From positions 496,001 through 560,000 of the forward strand of contig JAHLKI010000013.1 of the NCBI GenBank assembly GCA_025602905.1: DNA of 64,000 nucleotides, written 5' to 3'. The notes under the pieces are model-generated. The model had not been told where the DNA came from and did not search any database. It saw only the letters and a list, made by a program, of their open reading frames with translations. Shown here in pieces: positions 1 through 12,100 of this stretch. This stretch comes from Phlyctochytrium arcticum (taxonomy: Eukaryota; Chytridiomycota; Chytridiomycetes; Chytridiales; Chytridiaceae). The translations under genes were made by a program, and so were the position numbers. Positions within the stretch are counted from its first letter, which is position 1; every line of letters starts with the position of its first letter.

Positions 1-695
1 GGAACGTGGACGCTTCAGTTAAGACCGTAAGGACTTGGACATCAGAAGTACGGTTGGATGAATGCATTCTGAATTCTATTTGTAGGCCCTTTATCTCCGT
101 GAATATGACGACATTATCGACGCCAAAACCATCTTTTCTCTTTTGGCGCTAGTCAGCCTTCATGCAAAGCGCTTTGTGGCATGTTCCAAGGCGTTCATCA
201 AACTAGAAGCTTTGCCGGGGGCAAATGAAGAGGAGCTGGAAAAGTTTCAAGAGCTGGCTTTCGAAATATTTTCCAAGTACGTGAATTTAACGTGTCGATG
301 TCGATTGCTGCTGCAGTACTCACGGGCAATACTTTAGGTACCCACCACATGAACCAAAAGCCCACCATGTCGCTTGCACAAATTGTGGTGGCATTATTCG
401 CGACAGGTCAGCGCATGAATGTTGGGTTTCCTTTTTTGTGTGTGGCTAACGCAAGTTGACATCCCTTCAGTGATACATACTGTAACCATTGTCATATTAC
501 ATTTCCCACCTGTGTAGCTTCTGGCCAACCCATCTTGGAAAGCATACATTTCATGTGTCATGTTTGCAAGCACAGGGCAATAGAGAGCGAAATTGCAGGA
601 TTGGCGAATTGTCCAATGGTGAGTTTTTCCGATGCCTTCATACCCATGGGTGGTTATTGACCACATTTCAAAACCAGTGTCATGCACAGCTCTAA
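1..695 (+). CDS. IFT121: Intraflagellar transport protein IFT121/WDR35, C-terminal part (5' end outside window)
   Basis: Subunit of the IFT-A complex, which drives retrograde transport in cilia and flagella. The last five exons can be read as 1-26, 86-276, 338-406, 471-618 and 678-695, joined by GT-AG introns that keep phase. They encode the C-terminal helical region (ALYLREYDDI, then CSKAFIKLEAL and LAFEIFSKY) and the terminal zinc-ribbon region with CxxC pairs (CTNCGG, CNHCHITFPTC, CHVCKHRA, CPMC). This order matches the end of WDR35, including the final CPxCH motif four residues before the stop. The WD40 part lies upstream of the window. It is good evidence that the organism makes flagellated zoospores. 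Confidence 0.88.
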
Positions 696-864
696 ATTTC
701 TAGTACGCTACCCTAATGTATATAATTTATTTTGGTTTTTGGCTTTGCAAAACAAGGTGTATATACGAAGGACAATTGAGATGAAAGCATTAATCGGAAA
801 AGGGACCGGTCTTGGAAGTCATACAGGACCGGAAGTGTGAGAATTTGAGATAAACAAACGCGTC

Positions 865-3209
865 ATGCCAAAAGAAATTGACATTGAGACGCATTTGAAG
901 CACTTGACTTCCCTCGTTACTTTGGAAAGTGAATATGAGATATCCACTACCCAGACCGAGATTGCGCACCTCTCTCCTATCTCCCTGCAACGTCGCGGCG
1001 TTGCTCTACTCGCCCTCCGGGTCTCCGGGACACGAACAGGCTTGGGAGGAAAACTTGTTGTGGATTTCGAAGGATCCAACGACGAGCCGTTGCCAGCGCA
1101 TAGCATTAGGACTGGAGACGTTGTCGGGCTGGTACAGTGGCGGCGAGGGGATGGGGCAGGTGGGGATAAGTCGACCAAGGGCAAAGCCAAGAAGGATAAG
1201 GGTGGGGAGGAGGATATGGAGGCACTCACGGGCGTGGTAGGAGTAGTGGAAGAGCGACGAATAACAGTCATCATCAATCAAAAGGACAATGATGTGGATC
1301 TGACGGGACGAGCATGGCGGATGTACGTAAGACTCTGTACGTCTTGTAGGACCGGAAAATCTCAATTTTCTCACTTTACTAGAAACAAACTGGCCAACGA
1401 TGTATCCTACAAACGCATGCAAGATGCTCTCAAATTCCTTCAATCCTTGGCTTCCAAACCGCTCACTTCTCCGTTCCTTGAAGTGACATTTGGTCGACGA
1501 TCTCCTACTTATGCAGACATCACTGCAGATCTACAGTTTTACAATGACAATCTGAATGATTCTCAAAAGTCGGCGGTAGTCAAGGCCGTCACTGCGAATG
1601 AAGTGGCACTTGTGCATGGGCCACCAGGAACGGGCAAGACCGAGACGGTGGTGGAAATCATTCGACAATTGGTCAAAGATCAGAAACGCGTGCTAGTATG
1701 TGGTCCCTCTAATATCTCTGTAGGTGAGTTAAAACATTGTTATCGTTTAGAACCAGATTTCTGTTTTGCTGGTTGATCCTGATCTTAATCTGAATCAACA
1801 GACAACATTGTCGAGCGCCTTGCTCCAAGCAAAATCAACCTGGTGCGGATCGGACACCCAGCCCGAGTTCTTCCCTCTGTCATGGCGCATACTCTCGACA
1901 TTGTCCTAAAACATTCTGATGCCGCTGCCCTCGTGGCTGATATCCGCCAAGAGATGGACGCAAATTTGAAAACGATCGCAAAAAGCAAAAGCAAGGCGGA
2001 CAAGCATAAAGCATGGCTGTCCAACCGGGAACTACGAAAAGATTTACGGCAAAGAGAAAAGGGTGCAGTCAAGGCCGTCCTAGACTCGGCGGACGTCATA
2101 CTTTGCACCTTGAATGGTGCAGGGTCAAAAAATGTCCGGTTTGCGAAAGCATTTGACGTCGTAGTCATTGATGAGGCTACACAAGCCTTGGAGCCCGAAG
2201 CGTGGATTGCAGCTCTGCTAGCCCCCAAAGTCATTTTTGCGGGAGGTACGTGAGCAAACAGTCAGATTTATTGGGAAAAACATAATGTTGAAGAGTTTCC
2301 TGTCAGATCACCAGCAGCTTCCGCCAACCGTCAAATGTCCTGCTGCGCTTAAAAAAGGTCTCGAAACCACACTCTTTGATCGTATCTTGAAAGCTCACGG
2401 GTCCACCGTGAAAACTCTGCTCACCACTCAGTACCGAATGCATGATACCATCAATTCCTGGTCATCAAAAACCATGTACGAAGGGAAACTTTTGTCACAT
2501 GACAGCGTGAAGACTCGTCTTCTCAAAGACTTGACCAACGTGTCAAGTACAGACGAAACAAGCTTTCCGTTGGTGTTGGTTGACACGGTTGGTTGTGAGG
2601 AATGGTGTTATGAGCGTGTTCTGGATAATGAAGAGGGGACCGGATCCCAAAAAGGGGGATTAGAAGGGAACAGCCGATATAACGATGGGGAGGCAAAAAT
2701 TGTGGAAGGATACGTCAGGACGCTTGTGGGAGCTGGCGTACCACCCGCGGACATTGCGGTCATCACTCCTTATAATGGCCAAAAAGATGTCATTCGGCAA
2801 CGCGTAAAGCCCATCTTCCCAGAAGTTGAAATTGGATCAGGTAACCCCGAACTTTCAAACTGGCAATGTCCATTTACATCTCTACTAAACTCTGAATCGA
2901 TAGTGGATGGTTTCCAAGGCCGTGAAAAGGAAGCCATCATTCTCTCGCTGGTCCGATCAAACTCTGAAGGGTCAGTTGGTTTCCTGGCCGATGCACGACG
3001 GATGAATGTGGCAATCACACGAGCCAGACGCCATGTTTGTCTCATATGTGATTCTGAGACGATCGAACGGGGTGGCGGAACACTGAAGGGAATCGTGGAA
3101 TACTTTACCGAGGTACGTGCATGACATTCGCCTTTAGAGCGACGGGCTAATTTTCCAGCAGCATGGCGAGTTACTGCCACCAACAATGTACGCGGAACGT
3201 GCAGAATGA
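865..3209 (+). CDS. HCS1: SF1 helicase of the IGHMBP2/Hcs1 (UPF1-like) family
   Basis: Predicted 5'-3' RNA/DNA helicase. Six exons (865-1322, 1383-1723, 1802-2245, 2307-2840, 2904-3112, 3159-3209) sum to an exact open frame of 678 codons, close to yeast Hcs1. Visible motifs in order are Walker A HGPPGTGKTETVVE, the Walker B region VVIDEATQALEPE, GDHQQLPPT, QYRMH, VDGFQGREKEAIILSLVRSN and NVAITRARRH. The upstream LANDVSYKRM stretch is typical of IGHMBP2. No R3H or AN1 domain follows the helicase, as in fungal Hcs1 and unlike animal IGHMBP2. The first intron is 60 bases with no in-frame stop, so the unspliced frame looks continuous. Confidence 0.9.
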
Positions 3210-3289
3210 ATTTTTTTTTTGGGATGCGAATCACGAAGTATATAGAGCAATTACGTGCTATAGAACCATTTTAAAAGATGGAATCAAGA

Positions 3290-5200
3290 TTAGGCATTGT
3301 ATGTAGAGGAAGCAACACGTCCTCCGTGACCGGTCCAGTTGGTGTGGATCCATTTGCCAGGCTCTCCCTCAATCTCGTAGGTGTGGGCACCGAAGAAATC
3401 ACGCTAATTAACGAGTTAGTTGTGAATACTCATGAATAAGCAATGTTCAAAATATACCTGAGCTTGGAGCAAGTTAGCTGGGACACGAGCGGAACGGTAT
3501 CCGTCGTAGAAGGAAAGGGCAGAGGTGAGAGCGGGGACCGGTACGCCAAGCAAAATGGCTTGGGAGGCTACACGGCGGTAGTGAGGAAGGGCATTGTGGA
3601 TAGCCTTGGTGAAGAAGGGGTCGAGCAAGAGGTTGTGCAAGTCAGGGTTGGTCTTGAAGGCATTGTTGATGTCACGAAGGAAAGCACTGGATACTTGGAT
3701 TAATAACCAAATACAGTATGTATGCACTTGCAAGAAAATACCTTCGGATAATGCAACCTCCACGCCACATGAGAGCAATGCCACCAAAGTTGAGGTGCCA
3801 TCCGAACTCCTTGCCGGCGGCGCGGAGCTCCATGAATCCTTGGGCATATGAGACAATCTTTGCGGCGTAAAGTGCCTGCTTGATGTCGTCCAAGAACGCA
3901 TTCTTGTCACCGGAAAACTGAACGCCTTCAGGGCCACGGAGAATCTTGCTGGCCTTGACACGCTCCTCCTTCAGAGATGAGAGGCATCGGGCAAAGACGG
4001 CCTCACTGACAAGGGTGACAGGAATTCCGAGATCCAGAGCAGAAATGGCAGTCCATTTGCCAGTTCCTTTCTAGGGTTGGATTGGTGTTAAAAATGCTCC
4101 GAAAAATCTCAGATGCACGGGCAACATACCTGTCCGGCGGCATCACGAATGCGCTCAACCAATGGGTTACCGTTCTCGTCCTTGAATGCCAACACCTTGG
4201 CGGTAATTTCGACCAAGAATGAGTCAAGTTCAGACTTGTTCCATGTCTCGAAAGTGGAAGCCATCTCATCGTAGCTCATCTTCAAGATGTTCTTCATGAT
4301 GTCGTAGGCCTCAGCGAGGATTTGCATGTCACCGTACTCGATACCATTGTGGACCATTTTGACGTAATGACCAGATCCTCCCTCACCAACCCAGTCGCAG
4401 CATGGCTCACCCTCTTCCGTCTTGGCAGCAATGTCCTGGAAGATTTTTTGGATCAAAGGCCTAAATTATGGGGGTTTTAGAGAAGAGAAACATAATCTTT
4501 GGATTTTACATGTACTGTACCAGGCCTCAGGGGTACCACCGGGCATCAAACTTGGGCCGTAACGAGCACCCTCCTCTCCACCAGAAACACCGCTTCCAAC
4601 AAAGAGAAAGCCCTTGTCCTGAAGGTACTTGGATCGACGGTCACTGTCGCCGTAGTGGGAGTTGCCACCGTCAATGATAAGATCGCCCTTCTCCAAATGG
4701 GGGATGATTTGCTCAATGAAATCGTCGACAGCCTGACCGGCCTTGACAAGAAGCATAACCTTGCGGGGTCGCTTCAACTTGGCGCACAGCTCCTGGACAG
4801 TGTGAGCACCTTGGACCTTGGTGCCTAATGTGTCACGCGTAAACAAATGCAGGATTGTCGGATAATGCAAGGATGCTACATACCTTTGGCCTCATGCTCC
4901 AAAAAGTCATCAACCTTGCTCGTTGTGCGGTTGAAGACAACAACGTTGTAACCGTGGTCATCCATGTTCAAGACCAAGTTTTGACCCTATTTTCAAATAT
5001 TTTAATCCAAAGAGCTCTCTCGAACTACGCATGAAATAAGGAAACGTACCATGACGGCCAAGCCGATAAGTCCAATGTCTCCACTAAAAGGAGGGAAGGA
5101 GCGTTAGCTCACATACGGACGAGTTGCCACCAAGATCCAGAGCCCAGATGCCCAGTTCAAAGAACTCTAACGCGACCGGCACTTACGTTGCTTCTGCCAT
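3290..5200 (-). CDS. GND1: 6-phosphogluconate dehydrogenase, decarboxylating
   Basis: Cytosolic pentose-phosphate enzyme that oxidatively decarboxylates 6-phosphogluconate to ribulose 5-phosphate with NADP+. Several exons on the minus strand carry the Rossmann part ([28 protein letters not shown]), the catalytic region ([36 protein letters not shown]), the helical domain ([13 protein letters not shown]) and the C-terminus ([10 protein letters not shown], then [14 protein letters not shown]). The start is the ATG at 5200, followed after five codons by a GTAAGT donor; the stop is at 3290-3292. At least six introns are present. The gene is convergent with the HCS1-like gene, with only about 80 bases between the stops. 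Confidence 0.94.
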
Positions 5201-5805
5201 TTTCGTATGTAGTATGGGGGTTGTGGTAAGATTTGCGAGAAGGAAAAGTGCTAGTCGATGCCGATGAGCGTCAACAGATGAAGGCCCTGTCTTTGTAACG
5301 GGCCGGGATATATTGCCGGGACCAGCGGGCACAGCCATGCAACGTTCAACCGGCTCGGCGCAATGATCACCGCAATCGATGCCACCGCTTGGTTTGACAA
5401 ATATCACTACGAAAACTCGGCCGATGAGCAGTATGTATCATATACATCTGGTACGGACATCTCAGGATGGAATTTCTGTTGGGGCGAGAGTGCTAAGAGC
5501 TGGATGAAGAGGGTCGTCGATGCCAGGTGCCAGCTGTGAATTGATAGATGTAGTGAGGCCGTGGCAATCTGATGTTGGGCCCTTGGCCATATATGACTTG
5601 TAGTGCAATTGATAAAAAGATGAAATAAATCGGGAAAGAAAAAACTAAATAAAATGGCAGGCTAATAAGGCTGTAGGGGTGATGCAAAAGGCCGGCCTGT
5701 GCTGCTACAGTAACCCTATGTACAATAATTACTCCTTTTGAACACACTGCGGACTCCTTGTTCCCGCATTGTGTGCACGATGCAATGATAATAGAGTCAG
5801 CAGCT
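5201..5805. other. Intergenic stretch upstream of 6-phosphogluconate dehydrogenase
   Basis: It holds the 5' region of the 6PGD gene and the 3' region of DPH3. Short open frames on the minus strand here have no recognisable domain. No RNA gene or repeat was seen. Confidence 0.5.
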
Positions 5806-6115
5806 CTACGCCCCAACGCTAATGCTCAAATCAAGAACATCTCCTCCTCCTGCACCACCTTCATCGGCATCGTATATGACACGAATGATCAGTGAACAGC
5901 TTGGACACCGCGCAATCTCTTCCCCGTCATCAATTTCTTCCTATACGCAAAGCGAACATTAGTCTGATGAGGAGTCTAAAATGATGAGCACATGCGCGAC
6001 TGTATACCTGGGTGATTTCAAACTTGTCTCCGCATGGACAGGGATATGTGTACGTCTGGGTATCTGCATCAAAGTCCATATCCTCAATCTCTACTTCATC
6101 GTAAAAGCTCGTCAT
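5806..6115 (-). CDS. DPH3: Diphthamide biosynthesis protein 3 (CSL-type zinc finger, KTI11 family)
   Basis: Small iron/zinc electron-donor protein for the first step of diphthamide synthesis on elongation factor 2; in yeast it also acts in Elongator tRNA modification. Two exons, 6115-6008 and 5940-5806, are joined across a 67-base intron and give about 80 residues, the usual family length. The four metal ligands are visible: CPCGDKF in exon 1 and [13 protein letters not shown] in exon 2. The N-terminus [14 protein letters not shown] is characteristic. The C-terminus has an unremarkable Gly-rich acidic tail. Confidence 0.93.
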
Positions 6116-6928
6116 CTCGATAATTTCTCCAAAGTGGAATAGAAATGAATTTCACGTTGCTGGTTGCCTGAATTGCAAAAACTACGTCCAGTCCACCCCT
6201 CGCTTTGAGATTCTTGTCTGGCGAGGGGTACCGGAAGTTGGATACTGGGTTTCCCGGTCGTTGATAGGCTTTGGTACGAGGGCTCGGCAGTGCCGGCTGT
6301 AAATAATACGGGCAAGGGCCGACGAAATTTGAGTTCCAGCGTTCAAGCTTCAAATGACTTTTGACATTCACACAATTTCACAGTCGTGAACTTCGGAGCT
6401 GCGCAGTGGCGCAGTTCACGTGGTTCTCGTAATGGTCGGGGATTCGAATTTCGAAGCTCGGATGAGATCCAGCAAGTTGCCAATAGGAAAGCATCAAGCA
6501 GCAGCAGTGATGATCAAAGGGACGTCGGACCTCATAAAGCACGACCAGGGTGAGCAACAGCTTCGGTATGAGATTCCACCAGGAGTCCTTCTGGATGCTG
6601 CCCATCCGCCCGCTACGAACCCACAAGCACATCACACTGTCAATCCCCCACTTTTTGATAGCGCGCAAATAGTATGAAATAGTGGAAATGTGAAATACGG
6701 CCGAGTATTAACTTTAAGTAGGGGGGCTACGCTACGACCCAACGAGCCGACTTTATTCGTCCCGCCGTCATTCGAACGCCCCATGGAGGTAAACGACCGC
6801 AAACGGACCAACTGTGGTTCCTGAACAGCGAAACTGGAGAAGCCCCAGCCGATAGAATGTGATTATCCGCCTACTTGAATCACCGATACTCAAGAAGTGT
6901 ACTTACTCGCGTCTGTTGCCAAAATCAG
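6116..6928. other. Intergenic region between two diverging genes
   Basis: It contains the 5' side of DPH3 (minus) and probably the promoter and first exon(s) of the plus-strand gene whose readable exons begin near 6929. An ATG at 6783 followed by GAG and a GTAAAC donor is a candidate first exon, but I could not join it in frame. The open frames on both strands lack recognisable domains. Confidence 0.4.
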
Positions 6929-7606
6929 GGCACGGGAAGAGGCAGAAGTGCGCGCTGGTGCACCTCATATCGTCTCGGCGACTGAAGCGTGAGTATCAGA
7001 TCATCGACACTCTGCCTAAAGTACCATACTAAAGCTTCGGGTTTTCGCAGAGAGCGGTGTAGATCAACTCATATGCGTGATTTTGCGGTGCCCGACTTTG
7101 ACATCGCAAAATCGACCCTACGACTGGAACGGGCACATGCCTTGAAGCCGGCGGGACTAGCCGGGGTACGTTTCGGATCAGCCTTGATCACTTATTCCCC
7201 TCTGACGATTGATTGATTGAAGGACAAAAAGCTTGGTACAAAGAATCTTGGCCCTCAGACTGGCTTTCAATACGGTTCAGAAGAGCTGTACAACCAGCAG
7301 AAATCTGCTCTTGTTCGACACCCTCCGACACAGTCTACTCTTTCCAACCCCCGCGACCAGTCCCACTATCACACAAGCTCTGAGTACGCTCGTCGTCAGA
7401 CCATTTTCTTGGGACCGAATGAGCAGCAACGGGGTGCGGGTGGGTTGCAGACATTTGCCGACTGGCAGGAACCGACGGGTTGTGGGGGGTGCGCGGACTG
7501 TGGAGGTACAATGACGAGGGGAGAAGAGATGCGACGACGACAGCAGATTGTGAGTGGTGGGGGAAACACAAGAGCTGTGATCACAACCGGAATAGCTGGT
7601 AAATAG
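6929..7606 (+). CDS. Unrecognised protein, C-terminal exons (possible flagellar microtubule-associated type)
   Basis: Three consecutive exons join cleanly: 6929-6988, 7051-7165 and 7223-7606 (introns GTGAGT...CGCAG and GTACGT...GAAG). They encode about 185 residues ending at a TAG at 7604-7606. Visible traits are a basic, Ser/Thr-rich sequence with STHMRDFAVPDF, a TGFQYGSEELYNQQ stretch and a Cys/Gly patch (GCGGCADCGGTMTRGEE) near the end. Short STxHxxDF-like motifs occur in several axonemal inner-junction proteins, so a flagellar role is possible, but this is only a guess from a short motif. The first exon is not resolved and the acceptor at 6928 is the least certain border. Confidence 0.5.
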
Positions 7607-7851
7607 CAGTATTGTGCTCAATAGGTCAACGCCTTGCTCGCAGTACAAACCTTGTAGTCAAGAAGTCCCTACATAGAGACATTGTCATTTTTATTAAACA
7701 ACACAAAATATATATGTACACAACGGGTGAGCAACAGATCTGAACAGCGGCTAGGCTACAACAGCCTTGTAGGAGAGGAAGATATATGGAGGGAGATGTA
7801 ACTAATTGCACGACGCGTGCTTGGGTGGTGATAATGCCTGGGTACTATATG

Positions 7852-8850
7852 CTAAAGTGCCTGCCTCCTGCCTGCCGCGGACCGGCGGCGCATCGACGGA
7901 CGCCACCATGGAGGAACATCCTCCTCCTCGTCATCATCTGCAAAAAAGTCATTCTCATCCCACTTTTCTTGTGTGTCTGAAGGTGGCCTGGGAATGAACG
8001 AGTTCATTCGGATGCCAGCAGCTTGGCCAGGTGCTGCTGGTGGAGGAACTGCTGAAGGAGCGGGTGAGGGGGTGGGCACGCTAGGCGCAGGCGAGGGGGC
8101 CGCGACGCTGGGCGTAGGAGCTGCAACCGTACCAACCGCACTGGCGGATGGACTTGCCACACTCGGGTTTGCCGTCCCGTTTGTGGTGCCATTCGCTGTT
8201 GGTGGGGTCACCGGCGGTCTCATTACTGCTCGCCCACTCCGCATACCCGCCCGTAATCGGTCCTCATCGTACTCTGTACAGTTCCACCCTGGGTTGCCCA
8301 AATTGAGCATCGCTTCCATAACCCCCGGCTTCTTGCACGAACACGCACGCGTCCATCGAGATGCTTCGATGGCACTAGCGTGTGTTGGATCCCGTACGCC
8401 AGTCTTCCCATTCAAGCATGTAATACAAGTTTTCCACATGGACATGATGTTCTGTTGCATATCCTTGTCGTTGTCGCTGCCACACAAACAATCTCCAAAT
8501 AGACGATCTACTTCGGCTGGTGTTGAAGGAAGTGTTTGTGATGTGAGTTTAGTCAGCGTTGAGTTGCAGTGCTTGACTGCCAAATCGACAAACATCCCGG
8601 CCGGGAAGCACCAGTTGGCAAAGCAATCATCTGGAGGGTACTCCGCACCAAAATCATCTGATGGAAGTTCGGGGACCAAGGAGTAAAATAAGTCATCGGT
8701 ATCAAGAAACTTTTCCTTGATTGTGGGTGGGGCTTGTGGGGGGAGTTGCGGGCTATTGACTTGGGCGGATGCTTCCAGAGAGAGAACGCAGACGACGACA
8801 TGAAGCGCAAACAGACATTGTGAAATAGCTGTTCCTTTCGATCGCGCCAT
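7852..8850 (-). CDS. Secreted cysteine-rich protein with Pro/Ala/Ser-rich linker and acidic tail
   Basis: Single-exon gene of 332 codons. The N-terminus (basic start, hydrophobic CLFALHVVVCVLSL, ASA cleavage-like site) is a signal peptide. A Cys-rich domain of about 150 residues follows, with ten or more cysteines (CFANWCFPAG, CLCGSDND, CITCLNG, CSCKKPG), suggesting a disulfide-bonded extracellular fold. Then come a low-complexity Pro/Ala/Ser linker of about 90 residues and a C-terminal part with an acidic run (DDDEEEDVPPWW) and a basic end. No GPI signal or membrane segment is obvious at the C-terminus. I do not recognise the family; an extracellular or wall role is inference. Confidence 0.72.
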   Translation of the reverse strand: MARSKGTAISQCLFALHVVVCVLSLEASAQVNSPQLPPQAPPTIKEKFLDTDDLFYSLVPELPSDDFGAEYPPDDCFANWCFPAGMFVDLAVKHCNSTLTKLTSQTLPSTPAEVDRLFGDCLCGSDNDKDMQQNIMSMWKTCITCLNGKTGVRDPTHASAIEASRWTRACSCKKPGVMEAMLNLGNPGWNCTEYDEDRLRAGMRSGRAVMRPPVTPPTANGTTNGTANPSVASPSASAVGTVAAPTPSVAAPSPAPSVPTPSPAPSAVPPPAAPGQAAGIRMNSFIPRPPSDTQEKWDENDFFADDDEEEDVPPWWRPSMRRRSAAGRRQAL

Positions 8851-9190
8851 GCTTGCACACTGAAGATCGTTGCCGACGCGACTGGCTCAAAAGCTTGAAA
8901 CAAGAGACTCTATGCTTGAATCAAAACGATTCCAGGCTACTGAATACTCCTCCTTCCCGTCGGGATCTGAATATGATATTCAAAATTTTGGAGCCTGCCC
9001 TGTTGTTTGCTTCAGGCTTCAGCCTTGGGTTGAGCATTTCGCGCCACACCGCACAGTTTCGAACGGTCAGATCCGACCCCCACCGCCAAAGATCAAGCAC
9101 TGCCATTTATCAGAAGACCATTCACAATCCGATATATCTGACTGACCCAACCGCAACGCAGTCTGTTTCCGAATCGGTGTAAAGGATCCA
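8851..9190. promoter_or_regulatory. Shared divergent promoter region (secreted Cys-rich protein / chitin synthase)
   Basis: These 340 bases separate the start codons of two diverging genes, so both promoters must lie here. No specific factor site could be assigned by eye. The plus-strand open frames inside do not resemble the N-terminus of chitin synthase. Confidence 0.45.
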
Positions 9191-12100
9191 ATGTCGTCGC
9201 CGCCGTCGGCCAACACGCCGCATATACGATTTGCCCAAGCACCGCGTCGGAGCAGCGACAGTGCTTCGAGCAGCGAGAACAATAATGAGTTTGGAGAACC
9301 TGGAGCAGAGAGATCACAATTTGGATCAGCATCAGTAAGCTTTCCACCAGGAACGGGCCATGCACCCATGATGGAGCATCATCGGCCACATCATCAATAT
9401 CAATTCCCCCAACATCAACAACATCATCACACCCATCTTACCCCCAACATTGAGCACGCTGATCCCCGCGCAAGCTTTCAGAGCGACTACTATGATGCAG
9501 TCTCAGGACATGGAAGCACTACATCCTCTCAATCGACTCTTCCCACCATTTACACTCCTGGTCATGAAAGCTATGCGCAGTACCCACCCCATGCACAACC
9601 CCCTACTTCAATGTTATATCCTCCCCGCCGTGACTCCACAGACACTGAAGACGATCTAAACTCTCCCAGCAACAAATTTGCCACTCTTCGCAAGAGAAAG
9701 ACCACTCTTTCCCGACGGATCAAGACGGTCAAGTTGTCTCAGTCTGGCAATTTGGTCATTCGGCAGCGCGTTCCCGATGATGTCTTGAAGAACGTCAAGC
9801 ATATCAAGGGTGAAGAGTTTGAGAGCATGCGATATACTGCTGCAACTTGCGGTATGTTGGTGACGGGATAATACGCGTGTTCGGCCACTCATCAGAACTT
9901 GGTAGACCCGGATGATTTCATCGCCAAAGGATACAATCTCCGATGCTCAAATTACGGCAGAAAGATTGAGCTATTTATCGTGGTGACCATGTACAATGAA
10001 GATCATGTAATGTTCGACCTGGAAGCGTATCATGAGCAGACATAGCTAATACTCTCTTGCCGTCTCATAGGAAGGGTTCAATCGTACCATGTTTGCACTT
10101 GCGCAAAACTTGAAATACTTGTGTGAGAAGAACAAGTATGGTTGGGACGAAAACAGTTGGCAGAAAGTCGCCATTTGCATCGGTATGTACGACATTCTTT
10201 GTTTGTACTCTCATGCTCAAGGTTATACTGCGCAGTTGCGGATGGTCGCTCCAAAATCCATCCCAACGTTTTGAAGGTACTCGAGGTTATGGGCGTGTAT
10301 CAAGACGGCTTGGCACAGTCAGCAGTCAATGGAGAGCCGACCACAGCACGTATGTATTGCACCTTCTACTGATCATTTGGATATGCGATTGACGCCACAA
10401 ACAGATATCTTTGAGTACACTCCGCAAACCTCCCTTGATCCGAAAATGCAGCTATGGGCCTCGCGTGAGGGCATTCCACCTATGCAAGTCATCTTTTGTC
10501 TAAAGGAGCTGAACGCAAAAAAGATCAACTCGCACCGATGGTTTTTCCGAGCGTTTTCAGCACTGGTCGATCCCCGCGTCTGTGTCCTGATAGACGTGGG
10601 TACCAAACCCTCTCCAAACAGTCTTTATGCTCTGTGGAAATCATTTTACCGCAACGATCAGATTGCAGGAGCGTGTGGAGAAATTCAAGCTGATCTCGGC
10701 ACCGGCCTGACGCAACTGAAGAATCTGGCTAATCCATTAGTGGCTAGTCAGAATTTCGAGTATAAGATCTCGAATCTTCTTGATAAGTCGCTAGAAAGTG
10801 CCTTTGGATATATCAGCGTTTTACCGGGTGCATTCTCAGCCTATCGATGGAAAGCCCTGCAGGATATCGGCCCTGGCCAAGGACCACTCTCAAAGTATTT
10901 TGAAGGTGAAGTCCGCTCATCCAAAAGCGGAGGAGGTGCTAGTTCGTCCTCGTCCGTTTTTGCGGCAAACTTGTATCTCGCAGAGGATCGTATCCTCTGC
11001 TTTGAGCTGGTAGCTAAACGTGGAAGTCGATGGACCCTTCACTACGTCAAAGAAGCCAAAGCTGACACCGACGTTCCTGATTCCATCCCTGAGTTTTTGT
11101 CACAACGACGGCGTTGGCTCAATGGAAGTTTGTTTGCTGGGTAAGGCGGTCAATCCCGTGGCGTCGTTGGGAGATCAGTCACACTAAATTGAATGTTCAG
11201 CTTTTACGCGTTGGCCAATATTGGGCGTGTGTGGACGACACGACACAGCATTTTCCGGAAACTTGCATTCACTCTCCAATACTTTTACAATGTCGTCAAC
11301 CAGCTTTTTTCGTGGTTCATCCTAGGTAAACTTCTGAATCCTTCATCACCTATTTGTCGATACTAATACTTTAATAGGAAATTTTGCCATCACCTTCTTT
11401 TTCCTCTTTACCGAATTGGAGTCCATTCTCTCTTCTCCTAGTAACCCAAATACCCCACCCAACATTCAAACTCGCGTCATAACGGTCTTGATTGGCATTG
11501 CTCGATTTTCGTATCCCGTGGTTCTCGTATGCCTATTTATCATTTCGTTTGGTAACCGGCCTCAAGCCTTCCGTCGAACGTACAAAAGCGTCATGTGTGG
11601 ATTTGGTGTGATTGGCGCCGTCATGATTGGTCTTTTGATCCGTCGATTGATTTCAACCATCAAATTCGTGACCAGTCAGAATGGTGTCAAGTATAATGCC
11701 ATTTTGCAACCCATCATGACTCAGTCTGCTCAACCGACTCAAGATGGCGGTCAGTTACTTGTCAACGCCATGATGCAGCAATTTGCTTCGGTTATGCGAG
11801 AAGAGATGAACCGGACACTGACACAAGCGACCTGGGAGAGTTGGGTCTATGCGGCGACTTTAGCTTCCACTATCGGCGTCTACTTTTTGGCTAGTTTTCT
11901 GCAAGGAGACTTTTGGCACATGTTTACCTGTTTCATCCAATGTACGTGTGAGCACAGGCATCGTTCAGATTCACGAGTCGCTAACCCGATTTGCACATAG
12001 ATCTGCTGCTACTGCCTTCCTACATCAATGTCTTGACTGTATACGCGCTTTCCAATTTGCATGACGTCTCATGGGGTACAAAGTATGTTATGATCTGAAC

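Noticed and set aside
6425..6470. GATTCGAATTTCG resembling a tRNA B box
   Set aside because: The flanking bases cannot form a T stem and no A box lies at the proper distance.
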